Shown here in pieces: positions 14,362 through 23,309 of a stretch of 30,557 nt of DNA (position 1 is its first letter; each line of letters opens with the position of its first letter). The position numbers and the translations under genes are program-made. The notes under the pieces are model-generated. The model had not been told where the DNA came from. It did not search any database and saw nothing but the letters and a program-made list of their open reading frames with translations. The stretch comes from JAKJEP01 sp964580995 (GTDB lineage Bacteria; Planctomycetota; Phycisphaerae; Sedimentisphaerales; SM23-30), in assembly GCA_964580995.1 (NCBI GenBank), contig CAZOMV010000073.1:1-30557 (forward strand). Direction: 5' to 3'.

Positions 14362-16779
14362 TTACTTCGGTTTGATGATCGCCAGGCTCTCGGCCAGGGG
14401 GACCAGGGTTTCTTCAGGGGCCAGGATTTCCGCCAGAATGCCATCGGCGGGCGATTCGATTTCCGAGACGGCCTTATCGGTTTCCACCTCAACGACCGGC
14501 TCACCGGTCTTGACGGTGTCGCCCAGTTTCTTGAGCCAGCGAACAACCTTTGCCTCGGTAATGGTCAGGTCCTGGTTGGGCATAATGACCGGGATGCCCG
14601 CGACGGTGGCCTTGGCCGGGCCGGCTGCCGGGGTTTGCTGAGCCGCAGCGGCGACCGGAGCAGCAACAGGAGCTGCTACAACAACAGGCTGGGGGGCAAC
14701 AGGGGCCGCGGCTGGGGCCGTTCTGCCGGAAAAGCGAATCTGCGGGATCGGCTGGCCGGCCATTACCTTTTGAACTGCGTTGACGATTTTCTCCGGGGTA
14801 ATGATAAACTCATTTTCCAGGGCCGGGCTGAAGGGGAAGGAAACCGGATCGGTGCAGATGCGGCCGATGGGGGCATCCAGTTCATCAAAGGCCAGTTCCA
14901 TCATGGCGGCGGAAATTTCCGCGGCTACCCCGCACATGGACCAGGCTTCATCGACGATAAGGAGTTTGCCGGTTTTGGCGACGCTGGCGGCAATCGTCTC
15001 TACATCCAGAGGCACGATCGTGCGCAGGTCGATCACTTCGCAGGAAATGCCCTGCGCTTTCAGCGTCTGGGCGGCTGTGACACTATGCTGGAGGAGCAGG
15101 CCGCAGGAAACGATAGTCAAATCGGTGCCTTCCTGAACCACTTTCGCCTGACCGAAGGGGACAAAATGTTCTTCGGCCGGAACCTGGCCTTTGCTGCCGA
15201 AGAGGGCCTTGTGCTCCATGAAAATCACCGGGTCGTGGGCTCGCAGGGCGGTTTTCATCAAACCCTTGGCATCGGCGGGATTGGAAGGAACCACGACAAT
15301 CAGGCCGGGGATATGGGCCCACATCGGATAAAAAGAGCCGCTGTGATGAGGCCCGGTTTGTTTGATGGATCCGAACGGGGCGCGGATGACCATAGGCACT
15401 TCCACCTTCCCCGCACTCATATACCGCAGTTTGGCGGCCTGATGGATGATCTGGCTGCCGGCTTCAAACATAAAATCGGCAAACATTAAATCCGCCACGG
15501 CCCGAACACCGGTTCCGGAGCAGCCGACGGAGGCACCGGTAAAGGCCAGTTCGCAGATGGCGGTATCGATGAAACGATTACCACCGAAAACACCCCAAAG
15601 CCCTTTGGTATGGCCGAAGCAGCCGCCGCGTTCGCCGATCCCTTCGCCGAAGTAGATGATATTCGGATTGTGCTTGAATTCTTCGGCAAGCCCATCCATA
15701 ACGGCTTCCAGCCATCCCTTTTGGACGGTGGGCATGTTGTCCGGGGTTGCGGGCAATTCGGGATTGACCGGATTGGCCAGCACATGATCGTGGATGGTCG
15801 CCTTATCGGGCATGGGAGAATTTCGGACAAAATCAATCGCCTCGGAAATCTGCTGATCGACACTTGATTCAATCGCTTCAATTTCCTTCTCGGTGGCTAA
15901 TTTAAATTCTTCCACCAGTTGTTTCTTCAGTTTTTCGATGGGGCCTCTTTGTTTCCATTCTTCCAGCTCTTCCCAGGTCCGATAGGTACCGGCAACCGGT
16001 TCGCCTTCGTGGTGGCCGGCCAGGCGATAGGTCTTGGATTCAATCAGGGTCGGGCCTTTACCGGCTCTGGCGCGTTCGATGGCTTCTTTGGTTACCTGAT
16101 ACACCGCCAGCACATCATTGCCATCGACCGCCACGCCCGGGATGCCATAGGCGGCGGCCCGAGTGGCAATTTCGGGATTCTGGGTTGCCTTTTTCAGGGG
16201 CATGGAGGTGGCGTACAGATTGTTCTCGCAGACAAAAATGACCGGGGCTTTCATGGCTCCGGCGAAATTGAGCGATTCATGGAAGGAACCGTGATTGGAG
16301 GCACCATCGCCAAAGAAACCGACGGCAACCTGATCGGTTTTCCGGGTTTTGGCACTCATGGCGATTCCGACGGCGGATGGAATTCCGCCGGCGACGATGC
16401 CGTTGGTGCCAAAAAGCCCGATTTCCGGCTCGAACAGGTGCATGGTACCGCCCCGGCCGTGGCAGCAGCCGGTATCCCGGCCGAACAGTTCGGCCAGCAG
16501 GATCTTGGAGGACATACCCTTCGCCAGGGCGTGGCCGTGACCCCGATGGGTACTGGTAATAAAATCGATGGGCCGTAAATTGGAGCACACGCCCACCGCG
16601 GTGGCTTCTTCACCGATATACATATGGATGAAACCGGGCATTTCCCCGGATTTCAAGAGCTGTTGGGCGGTGAGTTCAAAGCGCCGTATCAGCACCATTT
16701 TTTCGTACATGGCCAGCAGATCCTTTTTGGTCAAACCTGCCGGAATTTTACTTTCTTTTTTACCTTCATTTTTACTCAT
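14362..16779 (-). CDS. Fused E1-alpha/E1-beta 2-oxoacid (or acetoin) dehydrogenase with C-terminal lipoyl domain
   Basis: 805 residues, three parts in one chain. Residues about 15-335 are E1-alpha, with the thiamine-diphosphate motif GDG (157-159) to NN (186-187) and an acetoin-dehydrogenase-like GHGHALAKG / GRGGTMHL pattern. Residues about 350-675 are E1-beta, with the cofactor-activating glutamate E410 (CELAFTG), GPHHS (477-481) and the C-terminal domain with VIDLRTIVPLD. An Ala/Pro/Val-rich linker (687-727) leads to a lipoyl domain (728-805) whose lipoyl-lysine is K769 in ETDKA. The product should decarboxylate a 2-oxoacid (or cleave acetoin) and load the acyl group on its own lipoyl arm for transfer by the E2 encoded next. 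No E3 gene is in the window. The start has the ribosome-binding site TGAGGTAA. Confidence 0.92.
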   Translation of the reverse strand: MSKNEGKKESKIPAGLTKKDLLAMYEKMVLIRRFELTAQQLLKSGEMPGFIHMYIGEEATAVGVCSNLRPIDFITSTHRGHGHALAKGMSSKILLAELFGRDTGCCHGRGGTMHLFEPEIGLFGTNGIVAGGIPSAVGIAMSAKTRKTDQVAVGFFGDGASNHGSFHESLNFAGAMKAPVIFVCENNLYATSMPLKKATQNPEIATRAAAYGIPGVAVDGNDVLAVYQVTKEAIERARAGKGPTLIESKTYRLAGHHEGEPVAGTYRTWEELEEWKQRGPIEKLKKQLVEEFKLATEKEIEAIESSVDQQISEAIDFVRNSPMPDKATIHDHVLANPVNPELPATPDNMPTVQKGWLEAVMDGLAEEFKHNPNIIYFGEGIGERGGCFGHTKGLWGVFGGNRFIDTAICELAFTGASVGCSGTGVRAVADLMFADFMFEAGSQIIHQAAKLRYMSAGKVEVPMVIRAPFGSIKQTGPHHSGSFYPMWAHIPGLIVVVPSNPADAKGLMKTALRAHDPVIFMEHKALFGSKGQVPAEEHFVPFGQAKVVQEGTDLTIVSCGLLLQHSVTAAQTLKAQGISCEVIDLRTIVPLDVETIAASVAKTGKLLIVDEAWSMCGVAAEISAAMMELAFDELDAPIGRICTDPVSFPFSPALENEFIITPEKIVNAVQKVMAGQPIPQIRFSGRTAPAAAPVAPQPVVVAAPVAAPVAAAAQQTPAAGPAKATVAGIPVIMPNQDLTITEAKVVRWLKKLGDTVKTGEPVVEVETDKAVSEIESPADGILAEILAPEETLVPLAESLAIIKPK

Positions 16780-16809
16780 GGAATTACCTCAACATTGCTT
16801 TCTCTGGGA

Positions 16810-17874
16810 TTAGCTAAAATAATCTTCGATATTTATATTATAATCTTCCGCTACCCCCTTCAAATTCGCCACCACATCTTCGGGCAGCGACATGCCTTGC
16901 TTCAGGGCCTTTTCCCGCCGCTCCCACTCCATCTCGCCGGGCAGGTAAATCCGGTCCGAGCCTTTGGCCCTGGGAGCCGCTTTAATCTCGCGGATCATCT
17001 GATCCATCCGATCCTTGAATTGCTCGATCGGCATCATGGCGGCGATGTTGATGGCGATAAAGGAATGCGACTGGTTGACCGGCTGGGGGATTTTCTTGAC
17101 CCAACTGACCACCTGACTGCCGAAGGCGCCGCCGCAAAGGATACCGGTCAATATTTCCACCATCAGGGCGATTCCATAGCCTTTGTGGCCGGCCATGAAC
17201 ATCATCGCGCCTTCATAGGGGTAGCCGGCGGGGTTGGTGGTCGGAATTCCATCCTTATCGAGCAGCCAGTTCTCTGGGATCGGCTTCTTCAGGGCCTGGG
17301 CCGCATAGATTTTGCTAGCGGCCACCACGCTGGTGGCGATATCCAGAAAGACGGGGTATTCCTTGCCGGCCGGGACGGCATAGGCCAGGGGATTGGTGCC
17401 CAGAACGGGGACCCTGGAACCGGGGACGGCCACACCGGGGTCCACATTGCTGAACGACAGGCCGATCATGTCATTCCGGGCGGCCATCCAGGCATAATAG
17501 CCGGCCGCGCCGAAATGGCCGCTGTTTTTCACGCCGGCCATACCGATGCCGCACTCTTTGGCCTTGGCCATGGCGGTCTGCATCGCCTGATGCGAAACCA
17601 CCAGCGGCATGGAGATATGGGCGTCGTACATAGCCCAGCCAGGGCCTTCTTCCAGGATTTCGCCCGCCGCATTGACATCCATACGCTGATCGCGGAAATT
17701 TTTCAGCAAACCGCGCAACTGCTTGGTCCCGTGGGTTAATGTGCCCCAGGTATCCGTAGTGACCAGGATTTCGGCGGTGATCCGGGCGTCTTCTTCTTTC
17801 ATACCCGCCCGGCGCATGGCCTCGATGCAAAATGCTTGCAATTTTTCGGGCTTTACCTGATTAAAATTTGCCAT
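16810..17874 (-). CDS. Ldh2-family malate/L-lactate/sulfolactate-type dehydrogenase
   Basis: 354 residues of the Ldh2/MDG/ureidoglycolate dehydrogenase family, NAD(P)-dependent enzymes unrelated to classical lactate dehydrogenase. They oxidise 2-hydroxyacids to 2-oxoacids. Family marks are the TLTHGTKQL segment near residue 46, NSGHFGAAGYYA with the catalytic-type H120, GTNPLAYAVP, FLDIATSVVAASKI, and MFMAGHKGYGIALMVEILTGILCGGAFG. It is 30 bp upstream of the E1 fusion and downstream of a second hydroxyacid dehydrogenase, so two stereospecificities may feed the same oxoacid to the E1/E2 complex. The substrate cannot be read from the sequence. Confidence 0.9.
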   Translation of the reverse strand: MANFNQVKPEKLQAFCIEAMRRAGMKEEDARITAEILVTTDTWGTLTHGTKQLRGLLKNFRDQRMDVNAAGEILEEGPGWAMYDAHISMPLVVSHQAMQTAMAKAKECGIGMAGVKNSGHFGAAGYYAWMAARNDMIGLSFSNVDPGVAVPGSRVPVLGTNPLAYAVPAGKEYPVFLDIATSVVAASKIYAAQALKKPIPENWLLDKDGIPTTNPAGYPYEGAMMFMAGHKGYGIALMVEILTGILCGGAFGSQVVSWVKKIPQPVNQSHSFIAINIAAMMPIEQFKDRMDQMIREIKAAPRAKGSDRIYLPGEMEWERREKALKQGMSLPEDVVANLKGVAEDYNINIEDYFS

Positions 17875-17913
17875 AGAGGATCGTATCCTTATACAAATGA
17901 ATTTTTTTCATCT

Positions 17914-18879
17914 TTATTTTTTGACGCCGTTGACCACGTTGGGCAGCTTTTCCTTCTTGATGGCACTGATCACCGTGGCGGCTACGCTTTTCCGCAGATT
18001 CAATACCGCCGCCACACTGGCGGAGGCGATATGGCTGTTGATGATTACATTGTTCATCTTCAGCAGCGGGCTGTCGGAGGGAATCGGCTCGGGATCGGTG
18101 ACATCCAGGGCGGCGGCACTGATGTGCCCGCTTTTCAGGGCCGCTACCAGATCATCCGTTTTGACCAGGGTACCGCGCGAACTGTTGACAAACATAACGC
18201 CTTTTTTCATTTTCGCGATACTTTTGGCATTAATCATCTGCTTGGTGTGCTCGTTGCTGGGGCAATGCAGGGAGACCAGATCGGACTGGGCATAAATCTC
18301 GTCCAGGGTGGCGGGGGTGAAGCCGTCCTTTTTGATGACGGCGGCATCGACGACCGGATCGAAGACCAGGACTTTGCATTTGAAGGGTTTCAGACGCAAA
18401 GCCACCTCTTTGCCGATCTTGCCATAGGCAACCAGGCCCACGGTCAGCTTCTTCATGACAAACATCTGGTCCAGCGGCACGGCCAGTTTCCATTGGCCGG
18501 TGGCCACCACATTATTGGGGACGATTTTCCGCGCCAGGGCCAGGATCATGGCCACCGCGTGATCGGCCACTTCGTCCACGCAGAAATCCGGCACGTTGCA
18601 GACGGGAATATTTTTGGCCGCGGCGGCCTTGCAATCCACATTGTCATAGCCGATGCCGTACCGGACGATAATCTGGTTTTTCTGCATGGCATTAATGACA
18701 TTGGCATTAACGGGGGCAAACTGGGCAATGACATAATCGGCGTCCCTGACCAGCTCTTTCAGGGCTTCTTCTCCCTGAAATTTCTGATGGCCCACCACCT
18801 GGCAGCCCATCGGCTCCAGAATTTCTTTTTCCACACTTAAATCCGCAAACGTATAATCCGTAACCGCTACTTTCAACAT
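17914..18879 (-). CDS. D-2-hydroxyacid dehydrogenase (phosphoglycerate-dehydrogenase-like)
   Basis: 321 residues with the formate/glycerate dehydrogenase fold. The catalytic triad positions are present: R235 (VNSSRGTLV), E264 (DVTDPEP) and H283 (NSHIASAS). The nucleotide-binding loop reads GLVAYGKIG (148-156), where the first glycine of the usual GxGxxG is alanine (A151). The acidic residue at the end of the second strand (VFDP) points to NAD. Members reduce or oxidise 2-hydroxyacids, glycerate or hydroxypyruvate. AAGGAAAAAG precedes the start. It lies between the kinase and Ldh2-type genes of the operon. Confidence 0.9.
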   Translation of the reverse strand: MLKVAVTDYTFADLSVEKEILEPMGCQVVGHQKFQGEEALKELVRDADYVIAQFAPVNANVINAMQKNQIIVRYGIGYDNVDCKAAAAKNIPVCNVPDFCVDEVADHAVAMILALARKIVPNNVVATGQWKLAVPLDQMFVMKKLTVGLVAYGKIGKEVALRLKPFKCKVLVFDPVVDAAVIKKDGFTPATLDEIYAQSDLVSLHCPSNEHTKQMINAKSIAKMKKGVMFVNSSRGTLVKTDDLVAALKSGHISAAALDVTDPEPIPSDSPLLKMNNVIINSHIASASVAAVLNLRKSVAATVISAIKKEKLPNVVNGVKK

Positions 18880-18944
18880 GTTCTTTTTCCTTATCTAATG
18901 TTTATACAAATTGTTTCACTGGTTTTTCCAGAACTCTTTCGTTT

Positions 18945-20162
18945 CTATCCATTTCGCCCGGTCTCTTTCAATAATTTTGCACAGGCACGGGCCACGACAA
19001 TTTCTTCATTGGTCGGGATCACCCAGATTTCGATCTTCGAGTCATCCCGCGAGATTTTCATTTCTTTTCCAATCGCCTGTTCGTTTTTCTTTTCATCCAG
19101 CAGAATGCCGAACTCTTCCAGATTTTCCAGCACTCGTTTCCGAATATAGGAGCTATTCTCGCCGGTCCCGCCGGCAAAGGTAATCGCATCGGTATGCCCC
19201 AGGACCAGCAGGAAACTGCCGAAATATTTGCGGATCTGATAGACATAGGTGTCGATGGCCAGTTTCGCCCGTTTATGACCCTTTTCCGCGGCCTGCTGGA
19301 GATCCCGCATATCGAATCCCATCCCGGAAATCCCGTGCAGCCCGCCTTCGGTCATCAGACGATTCAAAATTTGCTTGGCGGTCCCTTCTCCTTTCGACTC
19401 CAGATACGTAATCATATAGCCGTCAATGTCCCCATTGCGGATCGAATGAGGAACTCCGCCCTGCATGGAAAAACCGGCGGTACCGTCAATCGTAACTCCT
19501 TTTCGAATTCCAACAACCGAAGAACTGCCGCCCAGATGCATCTGAAGGGCATTGAAATCCTCCGGTTTGCATTTTTTAATCTCCGCCAGGCGGCGGTTCA
19601 CATAACAATGGCTGGCGCCATGCCCCATCGTCCGGCGAATATTGTATTTTTCCGTCCAGTCCCAGGGGATCCCATAGACACGGGCATATTCAGGCCATTC
19701 CTGGAAAAAGGCGGTTTCAAACAATCCCATCATCGGATGCTTCGGCAGCAGCTTTTGGAAACTGCGGACCGCCTGAATACAAATCTCATTATGCAGAGGC
19801 ACGATGATATCTTTATACTCTTCCATGGCCGCCATCACCCGGTCATCAAAAAACTGACAGCCGGTTATCCCGCCGGCGGCAATCACCGGTTTGAAGCCCA
19901 CCGCGGACAAATCATTCAGCGAAGTAAGGACTCCCTTTTGGGGATCCATAAACTTATCCAGAACAAACTGGATACAGGCAACATAATCTTTCAAGGGAGC
20001 CACCGCTTCGTGTTTGGCACCGGTCTTGTCGGTCCACTGAACCGGGGCCTTGTCGGAACCGACCCGTTCGACCTGGGCACGAGCCAGAACTTTTTCGGTG
20101 GTCATATCGAATAATTTGCATTTGAAGGAAGAACTGCCGACATTTGCAACTATAATTTTCAT
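18945..20162 (-). CDS. Divergent acetokinase-family (acetate/butyrate-type) kinase
   Basis: 405 residues of the acetate kinase fold (ASKHA superfamily). Recognisable motifs are NVGSSSFK (7-14), PLHNE (122-126), FETAFF (148-153), GHGASH (180-185), HLGGSSS (209-215), R242 in the SIRNGDIDG loop, GLHGISGMGFDMRDL and a late PTNEEIVVARACAKL glutamate. Compared with canonical AckA, the GHRVVHGG arginine segment is altered (GFKPVIAAGG), the catalytic FDTAFH aspartate is glutamate (E149), and HLGNG is HLGGS. It probably converts an acyl phosphate plus ADP to acid plus ATP, with the phosphotransacylase encoded just upstream. An acyl group other than acetyl is plausible. AAAGGATT precedes the start. Confidence 0.87.
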   Translation of the reverse strand: MKIIVANVGSSSFKCKLFDMTTEKVLARAQVERVGSDKAPVQWTDKTGAKHEAVAPLKDYVACIQFVLDKFMDPQKGVLTSLNDLSAVGFKPVIAAGGITGCQFFDDRVMAAMEEYKDIIVPLHNEICIQAVRSFQKLLPKHPMMGLFETAFFQEWPEYARVYGIPWDWTEKYNIRRTMGHGASHCYVNRRLAEIKKCKPEDFNALQMHLGGSSSVVGIRKGVTIDGTAGFSMQGGVPHSIRNGDIDGYMITYLESKGEGTAKQILNRLMTEGGLHGISGMGFDMRDLQQAAEKGHKRAKLAIDTYVYQIRKYFGSFLLVLGHTDAITFAGGTGENSSYIRKRVLENLEEFGILLDEKKNEQAIGKEMKISRDDSKIEIWVIPTNEEIVVARACAKLLKETGRNG

Positions 20163-20190
20163 AGTAGAATCCTTTTACTACACCTGTTAT

Positions 20191-21207
20191 TTACGCACCC
20201 GGCTTTTCGACCTGGGCACCGATATAGGTAATATACGCGACGATCTCCTCCACGGTGGCCCCGCGGGAATGATCTCCCACCAGGCCATTGATTCCCAGGA
20301 AGGTGGCCCCCACCAGTTTGCCCTGTCCCATCATCATAAGGGCCTTGCCGGCCATATTCCCGGCCTGCAAGTCGGGCCAGATGAGCACGTTGGCCCGGCC
20401 GGCCACTTCCGAAGGCCGTTTGACCTTTTTGGAGGCGACAAACGGGGAAAGGGCCGTATCCATTTGAAATTCCCCGTCAATACAAATATCCGGCCGGCGC
20501 TGCTTAACCAGTTCCAGCGCTTTCACCACCCGATCCACCTCTTCATGTTTGGCACTGCCGAGCGTGGAGAACGAAAGCATGGCTACACGAGGTTTGTCCG
20601 GCAGGGTATGTTTGGCCCCGTCATGGGTTAATATGGCGATTTCCGCCAGTTCTTCCGAAGTCGGACGCGGTAAAATCGTACCGTCGGCACAGCAAAAGAC
20701 CAGGTTGTCCCCCAGCGGCGTATGATCGAACACCACCACCGCCATGGCAGTCATTTTCACAAAACCTTTTTTCATCCCCAGAATTTTAATCGCGGCCCGG
20801 GCCAGATCCGAAGTGGCATAATAGACCCCCGCGCAAATTCCGTCCACCCGGCCATGCCGATGCAGCATACAGGCGAAATAGGCCGGGTCGCGCAGAAGCG
20901 CATCGATCTGCTGCATGGTAAGATTTTCTTTGGCCCGAATCCGGCCGTATTCTTCACACATTTCCCGGAAGTTGCCGATTTCATCCGGATCGATCACTTC
21001 CATACCCTTGATATCCAGTTTATGCTGGGAGGCCAGTTTTTGAAATTCCTTCCGGGAACCGGTCAGAATAATCTGCCCCAGGCCTTCCTGATGAGCGATA
21101 CAGCCTGCCTCTAACACACGCCCATCGAGCTGGGCATCGGGCAGGGCCACGCGGGCATTTTTCTTTTTTGCCGTTTTTCGCAGATATTCCAAATACGGAT
21201 GACTCAT
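20191..21207 (-). CDS. Phosphate acetyl/acyltransferase (PTA/PTB family)
   Basis: 338 residues from ATG 21207. An upstream ATG at 21216 adds three residues but is abutted by GGAG, which fits position 21207 far better (9-nt spacing). Family signatures are VFCCADGTILPRPTSEELAEIAI, MLSFSTLGSAKHEEVDRV, WPDLQAGNMAGKAL and DHSRGATVEEIVAYI, as in phosphotransacetylase. It exchanges the CoA of an acyl-CoA for phosphate. With the adjacent kinase it would give substrate-level phosphorylation from the acyl-CoA made by the E1/E2 complex. It lies behind a terminator-like hairpin that separates it from the DRE-TIM gene. Confidence 0.9.
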   Translation of the reverse strand: MSHPYLEYLRKTAKKKNARVALPDAQLDGRVLEAGCIAHQEGLGQIILTGSRKEFQKLASQHKLDIKGMEVIDPDEIGNFREMCEEYGRIRAKENLTMQQIDALLRDPAYFACMLHRHGRVDGICAGVYYATSDLARAAIKILGMKKGFVKMTAMAVVVFDHTPLGDNLVFCCADGTILPRPTSEELAEIAILTHDGAKHTLPDKPRVAMLSFSTLGSAKHEEVDRVVKALELVKQRRPDICIDGEFQMDTALSPFVASKKVKRPSEVAGRANVLIWPDLQAGNMAGKALMMMGQGKLVGATFLGINGLVGDHSRGATVEEIVAYITYIGAQVEKPGA

Positions 21208-21237
21208 CGCCGCCATCTCCTACATTTTCGCATAGGG

Positions 21238-21275
21238 AAAAAACCGGCAGCCGATATGCAACATACCGGCTGCCG
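21238..21275 (-). terminator. Intra-operon terminator/attenuator-like hairpin
   Basis: A perfect 9-bp stem CGGCAGCCG/CGGCTGCCG (21245-21253 with 21267-21275) is followed on the minus strand by GG and six T residues (complement of 21238-21243). It sits 12 bp after the DRE-TIM stop and about 30 bp before the phosphotransacylase start. It has the form of an intrinsic terminator, yet no promoter is obvious behind it. It may give partial termination or protect an mRNA end, making the first two genes more highly expressed than the last six. Confidence 0.7.
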
Positions 21276-21286
21276 TTCCCAATTCC

Positions 21287-22513
21287 TTATTTACCTATCA
21301 CTTTCTTGACATACGCTTTAAATTCATCCATGGAAATCAGACGTTTCTCGGCGATGGCTTTATCCTTGACCATAGCGAGGATTTCATTCATCTGATCTTT
21401 CGTGGCGGTTTTGCCGATATCATTGAGCCAGTTTTCGACGGTAGCGGTACCGCTCTTTTTGCCCATGACGAAGTACAATCCGTCTTGTCCGGCCAGTTTC
21501 GGATTCCATGAATACAGCAGGTTCTCGAAGCCGTTTTTCCGGGCGTTGGTAATGAACATCACGCCGATCCCGGACTCCACGGCGAAAATCTTTTCGCCGA
21601 CAATCGGACGATTCGAAGGCAACTGGTGATTGTTGGTCAGTTTGCAGACGAACCGGGAGGTTTCGACCAGGTGTTCGGTCTTCATCTTGAGTTCCTGGCC
21701 ATACATACATTTCAGGGACATGACCACGTCTTCCAGCGGGGTATTTCCGGAACCTTCGCCGATACCGGAAACGGAAACATGGGCCACACTGGCGCCGGCG
21801 GTCAGGGCCGCCAGAGTATTCGCAGCACCCAGGCCGAAGTGCATGTGCATATGCGCCTCAACCGGCTGTTTGAAGCGGGCTTTAATCTTTTTAATGATGG
21901 GGACTACCGACTGCGGATGCACGCAGCCGAAGGTATCGGCACAGACAAACGAATCCATGTGGCCGTTGGTCTGAATTTCATCCACGGTATCGAGCAGGCT
22001 ATTGATTTCCGTACGGGTGCCATCGATGGTGAAAAAGGCGGTATAAAGGCCCAATTCCTTGGCGGCGATGGTCGCTTCGGTAGCGGCCTTTTTGGCCCAG
22101 TCCATGGTTTTGCCGTAGGCTTTTTCCACGAAAATCGGGTTGCAGGCGATTTCCAGCACTGCCCCATTGCATCCGGCCTTGTGGGCCTTCTCAATATCGC
22201 CGACCATGCAGCGGCAAAACGCGAACACTTCCGGTCCCAGGTTGGCATCCACGATGGCCTTCACGGCGTCTTCGTCTTCCTGCGAAACGGCGGGCATGCC
22301 CGCTTCGATGCGGTCCACACCCAGTTTGGCCAGTTGCTTGGCAATCGCCAGCTTGTCGTGCTTGTTATACACGATTCCCGCCTGCTGCTCGCCTTCGCGC
22401 AGGGTGACATCGTGAATTTTAATCTTGGGGGCAAAAGTAAAATCTTTGGTAACTTCGGGGTAATAATCCCACGGGCTTACATACCACAGGTCTGTTTTAT
22501 TGGTCGCTGTCAT
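21287..22513 (-). CDS. DRE-TIM (HMG-CoA lyase / isopropylmalate synthase-like) metalloenzyme
   Basis: 408 residues. The family motif DVTLREGEQQAG (35-46) provides the metal-binding D35 and catalytic-type R39/E40. The second metal site reads HMHMHFGLG (221-229), with H223 and H225 at the usual HxH positions. The glycine-rich SVSGIGEGSGNTPLEDV segment (248 onward) is also typical. The usual HND after HxH is replaced by FGL. Members either join acetyl-CoA to 2-oxoacids or cleave such C-C bonds. In this catabolic operon a lyase or retro-Claisen role is my inference, not shown. No LeuA-type regulatory C-terminal domain is evident. AAGGAG lies 7 nt before the start. Confidence 0.85.
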   Translation of the reverse strand: MTATNKTDLWYVSPWDYYPEVTKDFTFAPKIKIHDVTLREGEQQAGIVYNKHDKLAIAKQLAKLGVDRIEAGMPAVSQEDEDAVKAIVDANLGPEVFAFCRCMVGDIEKAHKAGCNGAVLEIACNPIFVEKAYGKTMDWAKKAATEATIAAKELGLYTAFFTIDGTRTEINSLLDTVDEIQTNGHMDSFVCADTFGCVHPQSVVPIIKKIKARFKQPVEAHMHMHFGLGAANTLAALTAGASVAHVSVSGIGEGSGNTPLEDVVMSLKCMYGQELKMKTEHLVETSRFVCKLTNNHQLPSNRPIVGEKIFAVESGIGVMFITNARKNGFENLLYSWNPKLAGQDGLYFVMGKKSGTATVENWLNDIGKTATKDQMNEILAMVKDKAIAEKRLISMDEFKAYVKKVIGK

Positions 22514-22582
22514 GAGAAACTCCTTATTCTTGGTACAAATATTTTCTTATCCGCCATATTTTCAGGCAACAACACACTCTTT

Positions 22583-23230
22583 TTAATTTTCGTCTCCGTC
22601 CTTTTCCGCCAATAACACCCGGGCGGGAGCACCATCCAAGCCGGCCATTTTGATGGGCAAAGCCATAATCTGGTATTCTCCCGGCGTAACGGCTGTCAGG
22701 TCTATTGTTTCAATAATGACTCCTCCGGCATGAAGAAACAAATAGTGAACCTCATCATTCGCCACACCATAGGGACCGATGGAAAAATAATCAAAACCTA
22801 AAAGTTTTACACCCATTTCCAGCAGGTACTCCATTGCATCGGCTTTCAGGGCGATATAATCTTCATGGAAAGTTTTAGAACGAACGATCCGGCTATTGGC
22901 GGTCTTGATTAAAACCCGCTGCCCCTTTGTCACCCCCATCTTTTCCAGGTCATCCCGGCCGATATGATCCGTTCCCTGGTACTCATACACTTTACAAGGC
23001 CCAACCAACAGAGAAGGATCGATCTGATCGATGGTAATTCCCTGCGGATCAAAATGAAATGGGGCATCCATATGCGTGCCGTGATGGGTGCACATCCGGA
23101 ACGAAGAACCAACCGCTTTTTCCCCATTGACCAGGTTGTTCCGCGACACCCACTCGAGTTCGTATTGCCATACGCCGGGCCAGGTCGGCAAATCCTTGGA
23201 AAGAGGCACACTAACGTCTATAATTTTCAT
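22583..23230 (-). CDS. Cyclase-family (kynurenine formamidase-like) metal hydrolase
   Basis: 215 residues. The metal motif HGTHMDAPFH (50-59) is the hallmark of the PF04199 cyclase family, with H50, H53, D55 and H59. DVSVPLSKDLPTWPG opens the protein as usual. Members hydrolyse formamides, isatin or lactone-like rings, generating an acid; a ring-opening first step is plausible. It is the first gene after the operon promoter and ends 69 bp before the DRE-TIM gene. The ATG at 23230 has no good ribosome-binding site, but no better in-frame start is visible before the conserved N-terminus. Confidence 0.88.
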   Translation of the reverse strand: MKIIDVSVPLSKDLPTWPGVWQYELEWVSRNNLVNGEKAVGSSFRMCTHHGTHMDAPFHFDPQGITIDQIDPSLLVGPCKVYEYQGTDHIGRDDLEKMGVTKGQRVLIKTANSRIVRSKTFHEDYIALKADAMEYLLEMGVKLLGFDYFSIGPYGVANDEVHYLFLHAGGVIIETIDLTAVTPGEYQIMALPIKMAGLDGAPARVLLAEKDGDEN

Positions 23231-23309
23231 TTTCGCAAAAATTCGTTTTCATAAAAAGAAACACCGGAAAACCGATGCTTCTTACTTTTTTCATCTTGAA
23301 CTTTTAATT

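Noticed and set aside
14635..15489. Long plus-strand frame opposite the E1 fusion (284 codons)
   Set aside because: It is an antisense shadow of a clearly coding, motif-rich minus-strand gene. The same holds for other long antisense frames at 16624-17739, 17836-18840, 19194-20114, 21626-22615 and 25369-26430.
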